Below, one piece after another: positions 17,267-26,322 of a stretch of DNA of 40,818 bases (positions are counted from its first letter, which is position 1; each line of letters starts with the position of its first letter). The notes beneath the pieces are model-generated. The model was not told the origin of the DNA. It worked only from the letters and a program-made list of their open reading frames with translations, and searched no databases. This DNA is from Bacteroidales bacterium (GTDB lineage Bacteria; Bacteroidota; Bacteroidia; Bacteroidales; WCHB1-69). The stretch is from positions 1 through 40,818 of the forward strand of contig JALNYF010000012.1 in assembly GCA_023229985.1 (NCBI GenBank). The letters are read 5' to 3'. The translations under genes and the position numbers were made by a program.

Positions 17267-17698
17267 ATGTTAGAAATTACAAGTATCGAAAAAGGTATCG
17301 TTATTGACCATATCCAAGCCGGAACTGGAATCCAGCTTTTTAATTATTTGCAATTAGATAAAGCTGAATATACCGTGGCTCTGATTATCAATGCCGACAG
17401 CTGCAAACAAGGTAAAAAAGATATTATCAAAATTAATAATGTCATTGATATTGATTATAATTTCTTGGGATTGTTAGACCCCAATATTACGGTTAATATT
17501 ATTAAAGATGGTAAAATTAGTGAAAAGGTAAATCTAACTGTCCCACAAACGATTACAAATATTATCAAATGCAAAAACCCGAGATGTATCACCTCGACCG
17601 AAAACTATTTCGACCAAGTTTTCCATCTCGTTGATGCCGAAAAAAGATCGTATCGTTGCGAATACTGTGACGATATTGTGATTCCTCATTTACATTAA
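17267..17698 (+). CDS. pyrI: Aspartate carbamoyltransferase, regulatory chain
   Basis: PyrI binds nucleotide effectors and, via a zinc site, docks onto PyrB. The N-terminal allosteric domain begins at IEKGIVIDHIQAGTG, and the C-terminal zinc domain carries four cysteines, C102, C107, C131 and C134, in C-x4-C-x23-C-x2-C spacing. Length is 143, slightly shorter than the E. coli chain. It starts one base after the pyrB stop. miaB follows 15 bp later, so the three genes are likely one transcript. Confidence 0.96.
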   Translation: MLEITSIEKGIVIDHIQAGTGIQLFNYLQLDKAEYTVALIINADSCKQGKKDIIKINNVIDIDYNFLGLLDPNITVNIIKDGKISEKVNLTVPQTITNIIKCKNPRCITSTENYFDQVFHLVDAEKRSYRCEYCDDIVIPHLH

Positions 17699-17713
17699 TA
17701 ATTTATTTACTTC

Positions 17714-19036
17714 ATGAAAAAACTCTTGATTGAAACTTACGGCTGTCAGATGAATGTGGCAGATAGTGAAGTCGTAGTTTCCATTTTATCCAATGATTAT
17801 CAGGTAACAGATAATCTGCAAGATGCCGACTTATTATTACTGAACACTTGCTCTATTCGCGATAATGCCGAACAGCGCATCCGCCACCGCCTACAAGAAC
17901 TGGCTGTCCTTAAAAGCAAAAAACCAAGTTTGCAAATCGGACTATTGGGCTGTATGGCAGAGCGATTGAAAGACCAACTATTGAAAGAAGAAGCGGCACT
18001 GGACTTTATTGCCGGTCCTGATGCCTACCGCTCTTTGCCCGAATTGATAAAAAATTGTGCTAACGGAGAAACGGCTTACAACGTATTGCTTTCACAAACA
18101 GAAACTTACGATAATATTGTTCCGGTAAGATATGCCACTAACGGCGTATCTGCTTTCATTTCCATTATGCGCGGCTGCAACAATTTCTGTGCCTATTGTG
18201 TGGTTCCCTATACACGCGGACGTGAACGCAGTAGAAACCCGCAAACGATTCTAAAAGAAGCACAATTACTTGTCAATCAAGGATATAAAGAAGTTACCTT
18301 ATTAGGGCAGAATGTCAATTCCTATAGTTGGGAAGAAGATGGTACGGTCATCACTTTTGCTCGTTTAATAGAAGAAGTTGCGTTGTTATCCCCTTCACTG
18401 CGTGTTCGTTTTGCCACATCACACCCGAAGGATATTTCCGATGAATTGATTCAGGTGATTGCAAAATATCCGAATGTTTGCAAATACATTCATTTACCGG
18501 TGCAAGCCGGCAGCAATGCTGTCCTCAAACGAATGAACCGCGTTTATACCCGCGAGTATTATTTGGAAAGGATTCATACCATCCAACAACTGATGCCTGA
18601 TTGTGCCATTTCTACCGATATGATTGCCGGTTTTTGCGGTGAAACGGAAGAAGACCACCAACAAACGCTGTCGTTGATGAAATTAGTGGGTTACGAATAT
18701 GCTTATATGTTTAAGTATTCTGTGAGAGACAATACGACGGCGGCGCGAAATTACGCAGATGATGTGTCCGATGAAATCAAATCGCGGCGATTGGAAGAGA
18801 TTATTGCCCTTCAACAAGAGTTATCGCTGCAGAGTAATCAACGAGACATCGGCAAAATTTTTGAAGTCTTGGTAGAAGGAGTTTCGAAACGTTCTGAAAA
18901 TGATCTGTTTGGACGGAACAGTCAAAACAAGGTGATCGTTTTTCCGCGCGGCAATTACAAAAAAGGAGATTACGTAGATGTTAAAGTTTTGAGTTGTACT
19001 GCTGCAACCCTCATCGGCGAAACGGTAGAATCATAA
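17714..19036 (+). CDS. miaB: tRNA-2-methylthio-N6-dimethylallyladenosine synthase
   Basis: A radical-SAM methylthiotransferase that converts i6A37 to ms2i6A37 in tRNA. The N-terminal UPF0004 domain supplies three cluster-binding cysteines: C11 in ETYGCQMN, C46 in LLNTCSIRD and C80 in LLGCMAE. The radical-SAM triad is C155, C159 and C162 in RGCNNFCAYC, followed by VPYTRGRERSR, the MiaB signature. The TRAM RNA-binding domain occupies roughly the last 65 residues. Length 440 is normal. It lies 15 bp after pyrI and converges with the acyltransferase fusion gene 42 bp away. Confidence 0.96.
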   Translation: MKKLLIETYGCQMNVADSEVVVSILSNDYQVTDNLQDADLLLLNTCSIRDNAEQRIRHRLQELAVLKSKKPSLQIGLLGCMAERLKDQLLKEEAALDFIAGPDAYRSLPELIKNCANGETAYNVLLSQTETYDNIVPVRYATNGVSAFISIMRGCNNFCAYCVVPYTRGRERSRNPQTILKEAQLLVNQGYKEVTLLGQNVNSYSWEEDGTVITFARLIEEVALLSPSLRVRFATSHPKDISDELIQVIAKYPNVCKYIHLPVQAGSNAVLKRMNRVYTREYYLERIHTIQQLMPDCAISTDMIAGFCGETEEDHQQTLSLMKLVGYEYAYMFKYSVRDNTTAARNYADDVSDEIKSRRLEEIIALQQELSLQSNQRDIGKIFEVLVEGVSKRSENDLFGRNSQNKVIVFPRGNYKKGDYVDVKVLSCTAATLIGETVES

Positions 19037-19078
19037 ACCGGAAGGTGGGGAAAACAGCGCAATATCTTCAAATTTTTC

Positions 19079-21589
19079 CTATCGATTCTTCCGATTCCTT
19101 TTATTCAGATTCGCTTTATGCTCGGACAATTTGTTTTGAATGACTTTGGCTGCGTCACTGATAATGCTACTAACACTACTGTTTTTATTCGGATAGATGG
19201 GTTTAAGGAAATCGACTTCAATACGTGAATTGAGGCGAGGGAGTTTTATGTGTTTATAGAAAGCACTTTCAGAACCGGTAATAGCAACCGGCACCACCGG
19301 CACAAGTAATTCCTGACTCAATATGGCAAAAGTCTCCTTGAATTTTTTCATAGTTCCGTCTTTGGAACGGGTCCCTTCCGGAAAAATAATCACATTTTTC
19401 CCTTTTTTCAATACCGATGCCATCTGTTGCAGTGATTCACGGAGATTCTTGTTAATGTCCATCACTATAATGTTGTTTTTTCGCGCCATAAATCGGGCAA
19501 ACGGCGACCGCCAATGTTTTTCCTTGGCGAAAAAGAAGGTCTTCTTTACCAATTTGCGTTGCATCCATGAAGTGATGACCGCGCCATCAATGCTGCTGCG
19601 ATGATTTGCCACAATGATGCATGATTCCTTCGGAATATTGCGAACTCCTTTCCCTTTAAAACGATATAATATGAAAAGCAACATTTTACACGCCAACTGA
19701 CTTATAAATTGTGTAAATCCGGGCTTCGGCAGCTTAATCTCTTTTATCTTGCATTTTAAAATATCTCCCCAATTAATCTTTTTCTCATTGATAGTATTCG
19801 ATTGTTTTTCAACGTATTCCGACAATAATTTCAACGTACTCAACTGTTCTAACTGCTCTTCGTTGAGATGAATTTCAAAGCAATTTTCAATATAGGTAAG
19901 GAGGGCAACGCGACTTAAAGAATCCATCGCCAAATCAATTTCAAAATGGTCGTTGGCGCAAGCGGTCATGTTGGTTTCTGCCTCAACAAACGATTTTAAT
20001 CTAAGATATATCTTGCTATGTGGCTCATTATCAACTTTTTTTTGTCCATTAGAAAGTTTGGATTCCATTTCTGCCAAACGAAAACGCTGAATTTTGCCCA
20101 ATCGCGTTTTCGGAAGCTCTTCAGAGGTAATCAAGAATTGCTTAATTCGCTTATAAGGAGCTACTTGCGTATTAAATTTTAGAATTTCATTCTTTATAAT
20201 TTCATCCATGTTTTCGATCGACTTGTCACGAATTTCCTTCAAATTAGGAACCAACATGGCTTTCAGAATGCCGTTATGAAGATAAACTCCCACCTCTTTC
20301 ACAAAGGCGGACATTGCCAGAAGTTCATTTTCAAGTAACTGTGGATTAATATTTTTTCCGTTTCCGGTGACAATAATTTCCTTGATTCTGCCGGTGAGTC
20401 GAAGTCCATGTTTGTCTAAAAAGCCGACATCTCCGGTATGCAGCCAGCCGTCACGGATAATTTCGGCAGTTTCTTCGGGACGGTTATAATAGCCTTGCAT
20501 GACGTTGTCGCCTTTGACGCAGAGTTCGCCATTTTCCTCAAACTTCGCTTGAATGCCGGGCAGGAGATCTCCCACGTAGCCGATTTTGCGCTTCCCCGGA
20601 CGGGTGAAGCTAATCATCGGAGCTGTTTCAGTCATGCCGTAGCCGTCTAACACGTACAATCCCAATGCTTTAAATAGCGCGGCGGTTTCATCGGATAAAG
20701 CGGCACCGCCACTGACCAAATACTGAACATGCCCTCCGAATTTTTCGTGTACGGAGCGGAAAACAATTTTGGAAAGTGCAGACCACGACAAGGTCTTCAT
20801 TATTTTATAAATACCTTTTGTTAAGATACTTGCATTTATTTTCTCGAGAATACCCTTTGCCAACATATCGTACAAGCGCGGAACTCCCACAATAATGGAG
20901 ATTTTACCTCTTGCCAACGTTTTTAAAATGGATTCGGCATTCATTTCTTCGGCAATATGGATGGTAGCACCAATATAGAGCGGCGCAATCACCGTACCTA
21001 TTAACGGGAAAGCGTGGTGAAGTGGCAATAAAACCATTATGTTGGTGTCGGGACGAAAAATCGGCACCTCTTTTGAGACCGCATTGATATTAAAAAGCAC
21101 ATTTTTATATGACAGCATCACGCCTTTTGGAGTACCCGTAGTTCCTGACGTATAGATGATGAGCATCGTCTTCTCAAAGTCAGGGTCGGCAATTTCAGAA
21201 ACCGGAAGTTCGCGGACACCCGCAGTGTCAATATCGTTGGCTTCCAGCAAGTTAAAATCTTGAAATTGAGATAACAACTTTGTTTGCTCAATCGTTGAAC
21301 GTTTATTGGACGAAATGAAAATTGTATCGGGTCGGCAATCGTCAATGATATATGCCAATTCGCGGGGGGTGGATTGCACATCTACGGGAATGACGATATT
21401 GTGCCGGCGAATGCCAGCGCAAAAAGCAAATATCCATTCCGGAGAATTATCTGCAAAAATCATTAATTTTTTGGGCGCATCATCTGTAAACATTTGCTGC
21501 GAGTAGCATAAGGAATATTGAAATAACTCGCTGTAACTGTACTCTTTATCTTTAAAAGTGATGGCGATTTTGGGGTGTGTTTTTATCAT
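19079..21589 (-). CDS. Acyl-activating enzyme / carrier domain / PlsC acyltransferase fusion
   Basis: One chain of 836 residues with three domains. Residues 1 to about 520 are an AMP-binding acyl-activating enzyme with the P-loop YTSGTTGTPKG near 148-158 and the later GWLHTGD. A carrier-protein domain follows, with DSL attachment serine S557 in LAMDSLSR. The C-terminal part is an acyl-sn-glycerol-3-phosphate acyltransferase: NHRSSID (H663, D668) and FPEGTRS (736-742). The likely reaction is activation of a fatty acid, loading onto the internal carrier, then transfer to a lysophospholipid, like E. coli Aas but with the order reversed and a built-in carrier. The ATG at 21589 is preferred: a TTG nine codons earlier overlaps the -7 promoter box. 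Confidence 0.87.
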   Translation of the reverse strand: MIKTHPKIAITFKDKEYSYSELFQYSLCYSQQMFTDDAPKKLMIFADNSPEWIFAFCAGIRRHNIVIPVDVQSTPRELAYIIDDCRPDTIFISSNKRSTIEQTKLLSQFQDFNLLEANDIDTAGVRELPVSEIADPDFEKTMLIIYTSGTTGTPKGVMLSYKNVLFNINAVSKEVPIFRPDTNIMVLLPLHHAFPLIGTVIAPLYIGATIHIAEEMNAESILKTLARGKISIIVGVPRLYDMLAKGILEKINASILTKGIYKIMKTLSWSALSKIVFRSVHEKFGGHVQYLVSGGAALSDETAALFKALGLYVLDGYGMTETAPMISFTRPGKRKIGYVGDLLPGIQAKFEENGELCVKGDNVMQGYYNRPEETAEIIRDGWLHTGDVGFLDKHGLRLTGRIKEIIVTGNGKNINPQLLENELLAMSAFVKEVGVYLHNGILKAMLVPNLKEIRDKSIENMDEIIKNEILKFNTQVAPYKRIKQFLITSEELPKTRLGKIQRFRLAEMESKLSNGQKKVDNEPHSKIYLRLKSFVEAETNMTACANDHFEIDLAMDSLSRVALLTYIENCFEIHLNEEQLEQLSTLKLLSEYVEKQSNTINEKKINWGDILKCKIKEIKLPKPGFTQFISQLACKMLLFILYRFKGKGVRNIPKESCIIVANHRSSIDGAVITSWMQRKLVKKTFFFAKEKHWRSPFARFMARKNNIIVMDINKNLRESLQQMASVLKKGKNVIIFPEGTRSKDGTMKKFKETFAILSQELLVPVVPVAITGSESAFYKHIKLPRLNSRIEVDFLKPIYPNKNSSVSSIISDAAKVIQNKLSEHKANLNKRNRKNR

Positions 21590-21613
21590 AAAGGGATTTT
21601 CAAATTGAAGGCG

Positions 21614-21621
21614 CAAAGATA
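21614..21621 (-). promoter_or_regulatory. -7 promoter element for the acyltransferase fusion gene
   Basis: The minus strand reads TATCTTTG, a match to TAnnTTTG, about 25 bp before the ATG at 21589. It excludes an in-frame TTG at 21616 as start codon, because that would lie inside the promoter. The -33 element is not clear. Confidence 0.5.
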
Positions 21622-21898
21622 CACTTTTTTACCCACCTGCTTGTTTTTCCTGATTATATTTTATTAGTCGCCCCCAAAGCATCTTTCGTTATGCTCATTT
21701 TACCCCACTATGATGGTTTTTTCTATTATTATTTCATTTTTTACTTTTTAAAAACAGCCACAGCATAATATTCAAAAATGAATTATTTCTTATGGTAAAT
21801 GTAAGTTACTTATTTGTAACGATTTGTATTTTATTGAATATTGAAAAAAGAATATTGAAGAGAGAAAGAAAAATCAGTCTTCTTATTAAAAAAAATTG
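21622..21898. other. Intergenic region between divergent fusion gene and PepSY-like gene
   Basis: The full gene-free stretch is 21590-21955. Besides the two promoters it contains an exact direct repeat GAATATTGAA at 21836-21845 and 21850-21859 (14 bp apart) and a short hairpin GTTAC/GTAAC at 21805-21820. No coding frame is credible. Confidence 0.45.
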
Positions 21899-21906
21899 TA
21901 GGTTTG
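21899..21906 (+). promoter_or_regulatory. -7 promoter element for the PepSY-like / DUF5686 operon
   Basis: TAGGTTTG matches TAnnTTTG, 49 bp before the ATG at 21956. Two GAATATTGAA repeats lie 40-60 bp upstream of it. Confidence 0.45.
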
Positions 21907-21955
21907 CAAGGTTAAAATAAAACCGAAATTATCGTAAACAGAAACACTTTTTGAT

Positions 21956-22375
21956 ATGAAAAGATTCACATTCATGCTGCTGCTGATATTGGCCACATCC
22001 ATTTCTTTTGCACAAAAAGGGCAATTACCGTCCACCGCTAACGATTTTATCAATATATATTTTCCTGAAAGAGAAATAGTTGAAACAGTAGAAAATACAT
22101 CACCACACTCAACGTATCTAGTTGAAATTGCCCCCGACGTGACCATTATTTTTGATATTTCCGGTGAGTGGCAGAGCATTGAAACTGCATCTTCCACACT
22201 TCCGACGACCTTGCTGAAAGAAAATACAAAGAGTTTTATCTTAACGAAATATAATTCTCTTAGCATGATAATGCGCATTGACAAAATCGGAAGTAAAAAA
22301 GAGATTACTTTTTTTGACGGAAACAGATTTCTTTTTGATGAAACGGGACAGTTTGAACAGATTATCAAGAATTAA
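21956..22375 (+). CDS. Small exported PepSY-like protein
   Basis: A 139-residue protein with a clear Sec signal peptide (MKRFTFMLLLILATSISFAQ). The mature part has the layout of PepSY-like (DUF2874) proteins of Bacteroidota: LPSTANDFINIYFPEREIV, then alternating strands with FDISGEWQSIE and a terminal FFDGNRFLFDETGQFEQI. Members are related in fold to beta-lactamase-inhibitor proteins and are periplasmic; no enzymatic role is known. The gene has its own promoter and the next frame starts 3 bp after its stop, in the same reading frame, so the two are likely translated together. Confidence 0.68.
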   Translation: MKRFTFMLLLILATSISFAQKGQLPSTANDFINIYFPEREIVETVENTSPHSTYLVEIAPDVTIIFDISGEWQSIETASSTLPTTLLKENTKSFILTKYNSLSMIMRIDKIGSKKEITFFDGNRFLFDETGQFEQIIKN

Positions 22376-22378
22376 TCG

Positions 22379-24595
22379 GTGGCTTTTTCAATAACTCCTC
22401 CTTTTTTTGAGACTAAAATTTTCTTCAGGCAGTTGAGTATCTTGATTTTGCTACTGTTTTATATTTGTTGTCCGAAAAATCTCAACGCACAGCAAGATTC
22501 TACCCCCATCGCCTTGAATCAGGTCGTTGTTTTGGGAAAAGAGAATCCCGCGCACCGTCTTATCCGGCAATCTGTCGCCAATCGCGAACGGAACGCCGCC
22601 TATTTTTGCGAAAGTTTTCGCTACTATAGCTACCAAAAATTGTGGATTACCCCGCAAAACATTTCTGATACCAATTCACGTTTTGATGAGCAGTATCTTT
22701 TTCTGACAGAAAATGTTACAGAAAATCTATTCAAAAAGCCCAACAAGGAAATCGAAAAATTGATTGCCTCGAAAACTTCCGGCATTGACAATCCGATTTT
22801 CAATATCATTTTTCGCCGACTTCAGTTTAGTAACTTCTATAAGAGCGACTACCTCGATTTGTTAGAAACAAAATTTGTCAGTCCTGTGTCAAAAACGGCA
22901 CTTAAACAATACTCTTTTGAATTATTGGATACACTATTTTCATTTCAAGACACGATCTTTGTCGTTTCTTTTGAGCCGAAATCGGTGTTTAAATCCCTGA
23001 GAGGGAAACTCTATATCCATTCGGAGAATTATGCCATACAACGTATTGAAGCAGAACCATATCAGATTCGAAACCTGCAAATTTCCATCATTCAGGAGTA
23101 TCAAAAACAGTCCAACGGGACTTGGTTCCCGTCTCAGATTTCGGCAGTGATGCCCTTTCCGAAAATTACACCTGAAACCGACAGTCTGAACTTGCAATGT
23201 TACTCCACGATTTCCATTAAAGATGTAACCATCGACCTGCCACTTGCTAACAAGGAATTTGGTTTGAACGATTTGGAAGAGAGCATTGCGTCCGAGAAGT
23301 CCAATATTTCATTTCTCAACACATACCGAGATTCTTCATTAACTCAAAAAGAATTAAGAACTTATGTAGTGATTGACAGCATTGGGAAATCACTCAAATT
23401 AGACAGAAGAATCAGCATGTTGCCTTCGCTGTTATCGGGAAAACTTCCCTTGGGACCGATTGATGTGGACTTATTCAATATTGTAGATTTTACCACGCCG
23501 GAAGGGTGGCGGTTCGGGTTAGGGCTTTACACCAACAATCGTCTTTCCAAAGCCGTTCATTTTGGCGGCTATTTTGCGTATGGTTTGAAGGACCAAATGT
23601 GGAAATGGGGGGGCAAGGTTGATTGGCAACTCTATCGCCCACGCGACATTGTTCTCAACGTTAAGGTATTCCATGATATAACGGAAAGTGGTCAAAATCA
23701 ACTTATTACGCGCGATGAGATGGGATTGTTAAACGGAGAATTCTACCGACATTGGATTATCAATAAATTCGATGAAAGTACAACTGCTTCTGCAAAATTG
23801 CAAATGCGTATCAGTAAGAGTTTTACGGCAAGTATTACCAGCGTTTATTCTCATAATCGCACAATGTTTGATTATGATTACATCCCTATCACTTCTTCCT
23901 CTGCAGAGCCGTCGTTTTATTCTTACAACAACTTTTCGATTCGTGCCGGCATTCGCTTTTCTTTTCTGGAATTTACATACCGCACGTCCGAACTGACATT
24001 ATTTCAACCGTCCAACTATCCGGTCATTCAGTTACAATACGAGCGGGGCATAAAAGGAGTATTTTTAAGCCAATTCAATTACAACAAAATCAATACAAGG
24101 ATTCATTATCATCCACGATATAAGAAATTGGGACACAGTTACTTTGTTTTGAATGCCGGTATAATTGATGTTCCCCTGCCATACTCTTTGCAATATGTGG
24201 CGCCGGCAGGTTACGAACAAATCGGCTTCGATGGAATCGAGCAATTCGCCGTCATGCGTCCGAATGAGTTCTTGTCAGATGCCTATTTTTTTCTTTTTTT
24301 AAGACATAATTTTGGCAAGATGACCCATAATCAGCGTTTTTCCCCGCGAATTGAAATATGCCAAAACATCGGTTTCGGGTGGTTGCGGCACCCAGAAATA
24401 CATGACAGAATTGATTTTAAAACCATGCAGAAAGGCTATTTTGAGTCCGGAATAATGATTCATAACCTTCTCTCTTACAAAAATATATTGGCAATGGGAT
24501 TGGGTGTTTTCTATCGCTATGGCGCGTATGCTTATCGGAATGAAATAAATAATTTTGCATTTAAAGTATCGCTGACTGTGCCGTTATTAGATTAA
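22379..24595 (+). CDS. DUF5686-family outer-membrane protein
   Basis: A 738-residue predicted outer-membrane barrel of the DUF5686 family, common in Bacteroidota. It shows the family's ENPAHRLIRQSVANRERN segment after a signal peptide, later PLGPIDVDLFNIVDFTTPEGWRFG-type text split by strands, and a C-terminal barrel ending FAFKVSLTVPLLD. The usual N-terminal carboxypeptidase-regulatory-like domain is missing: the conserved segment begins about 55 residues in. No ATG precedes it; the best start is the GTG at 22379, three bases after the upstream stop, which keeps a plausible signal peptide (FFRQ, then LSILILLLFYICC, then NLNAQ). Function unknown; a TonB-independent transporter or assembly role is speculation. 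Confidence 0.75.
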   Translation: MAFSITPPFFETKIFFRQLSILILLLFYICCPKNLNAQQDSTPIALNQVVVLGKENPAHRLIRQSVANRERNAAYFCESFRYYSYQKLWITPQNISDTNSRFDEQYLFLTENVTENLFKKPNKEIEKLIASKTSGIDNPIFNIIFRRLQFSNFYKSDYLDLLETKFVSPVSKTALKQYSFELLDTLFSFQDTIFVVSFEPKSVFKSLRGKLYIHSENYAIQRIEAEPYQIRNLQISIIQEYQKQSNGTWFPSQISAVMPFPKITPETDSLNLQCYSTISIKDVTIDLPLANKEFGLNDLEESIASEKSNISFLNTYRDSSLTQKELRTYVVIDSIGKSLKLDRRISMLPSLLSGKLPLGPIDVDLFNIVDFTTPEGWRFGLGLYTNNRLSKAVHFGGYFAYGLKDQMWKWGGKVDWQLYRPRDIVLNVKVFHDITESGQNQLITRDEMGLLNGEFYRHWIINKFDESTTASAKLQMRISKSFTASITSVYSHNRTMFDYDYIPITSSSAEPSFYSYNNFSIRAGIRFSFLEFTYRTSELTLFQPSNYPVIQLQYERGIKGVFLSQFNYNKINTRIHYHPRYKKLGHSYFVLNAGIIDVPLPYSLQYVAPAGYEQIGFDGIEQFAVMRPNEFLSDAYFFLFLRHNFGKMTHNQRFSPRIEICQNIGFGWLRHPEIHDRIDFKTMQKGYFESGIMIHNLLSYKNILAMGLGVFYRYGAYAYRNEINNFAFKVSLTVPLLD

Positions 24596-24609
24596 GAATA
24601 TGTTCACTA

Positions 24610-25314
24610 TCAACCGTTTGCTGTTGCCAAGGTAATGACGGTTACTTTTGTGTTTTTCACTTCCAATATTTTTTGAATAGCTGCCTCGGTAGTCGCGCCG
24701 GTGGTCAGTACATCGTCACAAATAATCACATGCTTGTTTGCAAGTTTCTCTTTATCATTGATTTGAAAGACATCTTTAACATTTTCCCAACGGTTATAGC
24801 GATTTTTTTTGGTTTGAGTTTCCGTAAAAGTATTGCGAATGAGCAACTTTGTGTTATAAGGGATTCCGGTTGCGTTGCTCAAACCCATGGCAATCCATTC
24901 ACTCTGGTTATAACCTCTGATTTTCTGCTTTTTAGGGTGAAGCGGGATAGGAATAATGTAGGCAATATTCGATAATTTGCCCGTAATAAGCAGCTTTTTC
25001 CCGTAATATTCGCCTAACTCTTTTCCGACTTCTTTGCATCTTTTATATTTTAGATGGTGCAAAATTTGTTGAACATGTCCGCCTTTGCGGTAATAAAGCA
25101 GGGCAAAAGTATTCTCTACTTTGACTCTGCCGCGAAAAATGTCGTCCAGCGAATGATGCTCAAATAAGTGACAATTTGTCTCCGGAAGATGAAGTAAACA
25201 ATTTAGGCATAAATGTGTTTCATTTTCTTGAAGAGAGTTGCCACAAGCTACACAAAATCGTGGATAAAAAAGGGATAGAAGATTTTGGAAGAGATTTAAA
25301 AATTTTTTCATCAT
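24610..25314 (-). CDS. comF: ComF-family phosphoribosyltransferase-like protein
   Basis: A 234-residue protein of the ComF/GntX family. An N-terminal zinc ribbon carries CVAC and CLNC cysteine pairs within the first 45 residues. The C-terminal phosphoribosyltransferase fold has the PRPP-binding loop VIICDDVLTTGATTEA preceded by a long basic stretch. In competent bacteria ComF helps process incoming single-stranded DNA. The gene is single, with its own promoter at 25355-25362, and ends 14 bp from the convergent DUF5686 gene. Confidence 0.9.
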   Translation of the reverse strand: MMKKFLNLFQNLLSLFYPRFCVACGNSLQENETHLCLNCLLHLPETNCHLFEHHSLDDIFRGRVKVENTFALLYYRKGGHVQQILHHLKYKRCKEVGKELGEYYGKKLLITGKLSNIAYIIPIPLHPKKQKIRGYNQSEWIAMGLSNATGIPYNTKLLIRNTFTETQTKKNRYNRWENVKDVFQINDKEKLANKHVIICDDVLTTGATTEAAIQKILEVKNTKVTVITLATANG

Positions 25315-25354
25315 CAGACAATTTAATAGTAAAATTTGAGTTTATTTAGAGTTA

Positions 25355-25362
25355 CAAAAATA
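25355..25362 (-). promoter_or_regulatory. -7 promoter element for comF
   Basis: The minus strand reads TATTTTTG, matching TAnnTTTG, about 40 bp before the comF ATG at 25314. It sits only 8 bp upstream of the divergent gene at 25371, which shows no comparable box of its own. Confidence 0.45.
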
Positions 25363-25370
25363 CGATTATT

Positions 25371-26321
25371 ATGCAAACAACGGATTTCGAGAATCAAAAA
25401 AAAGAGAAAAAAGATAATCCTCTATTTAAATGGGTTATTTTATTGGGTATTTTAACGGTTATTTTTATGGGAACGACGGTCTATTTTGCCAAGTTCTATT
25501 CGCCGTCATTTAACAATCAGGTTCAGAACATTACGTCTGAAAAAGAGACAATGGAGCAGAATCTGAATAAAGAATTAGCGGATTTATTGGCGCAGCACAA
25601 TGCTCTTAAAGTCGAGAATGGAGAATTGGCGGCGCAATTAACAGAAAAAGATAGTATTATCCTTGCCAATGCCGATGAGATTCAGAAATTGATTAATTCG
25701 CAAGGCGATTACAAAAAGATTAAGAAACAATTAGCTCGTTTACAGAATATTGCACAAGAGTATGTTGCAGAAATGGATAAATTGATTGAACAGAACCGTG
25801 TTTTGACGAGTAAAAATACGGAATTGACGGAAACGATTGCCAAGGAGCAAAGTGAAAAAGTAAGACTCACGCAAGAAAAAGATGAGTTGAACCAAAAAAT
25901 CAATACGGCAGCCACTTTATCGGCATATAATATATATAGTCGCTGTGTTTATCACAAATCACGCAACAATGCGGAAGTGATTACTGAGAGAGCGAATCGA
26001 GCAAAAAAGATTAAGACGACTTTGATTTTAGGAGAGAACTCGTTGATCACTCCCGGCACTTACAATATCTATTGCAGAGTTTCCGTTCCGGGCGATGGAA
26101 GAGTGTTAACTCCTGGTAAATCAGATGCTTATACGTTTATCAATGAAGGTAAAAAATTGCAATATACTGCCAAGGCAGAGGTTCAATACGTGAATAAGAA
26201 AGAGAATGTAACGTTAGTTTGGGACATTCGCGAGAATGACAAAGCCATTAAAGGAACGTATAATGTTCAGGTATTTTCAGATACAAAACTATTGGGCGAA
26301 ACGAGCTTTACGTTGGAATAG
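25371..26321 (+). CDS. Membrane-anchored coiled-coil protein of unknown function
   Basis: A 316-residue protein I do not recognise. A short cytoplasmic N-terminus rich in Lys and Glu is followed by one transmembrane helix (about residues 21-43, WVILLGILTVIFMGTTVYF). Residues about 50-190 form a long heptad-rich coiled coil. The C-terminal 130 residues are a globular beta-rich domain (LILGENSLITPGTYNIYCRV, later GTYNVQVFSDTKLLGETSF). With the positive N-terminus it is probably anchored in the inner membrane with the coil and globular domain in the periplasm. It ends one base before the convergent xerD. No promoter of the usual type was found upstream. Confidence 0.75.
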   Translation: MQTTDFENQKKEKKDNPLFKWVILLGILTVIFMGTTVYFAKFYSPSFNNQVQNITSEKETMEQNLNKELADLLAQHNALKVENGELAAQLTEKDSIILANADEIQKLINSQGDYKKIKKQLARLQNIAQEYVAEMDKLIEQNRVLTSKNTELTETIAKEQSEKVRLTQEKDELNQKINTAATLSAYNIYSRCVYHKSRNNAEVITERANRAKKIKTTLILGENSLITPGTYNIYCRVSVPGDGRVLTPGKSDAYTFINEGKKLQYTAKAEVQYVNKKENVTLVWDIRENDKAIKGTYNVQVFSDTKLLGETSFTLE

Positions 26322-26322
26322 T

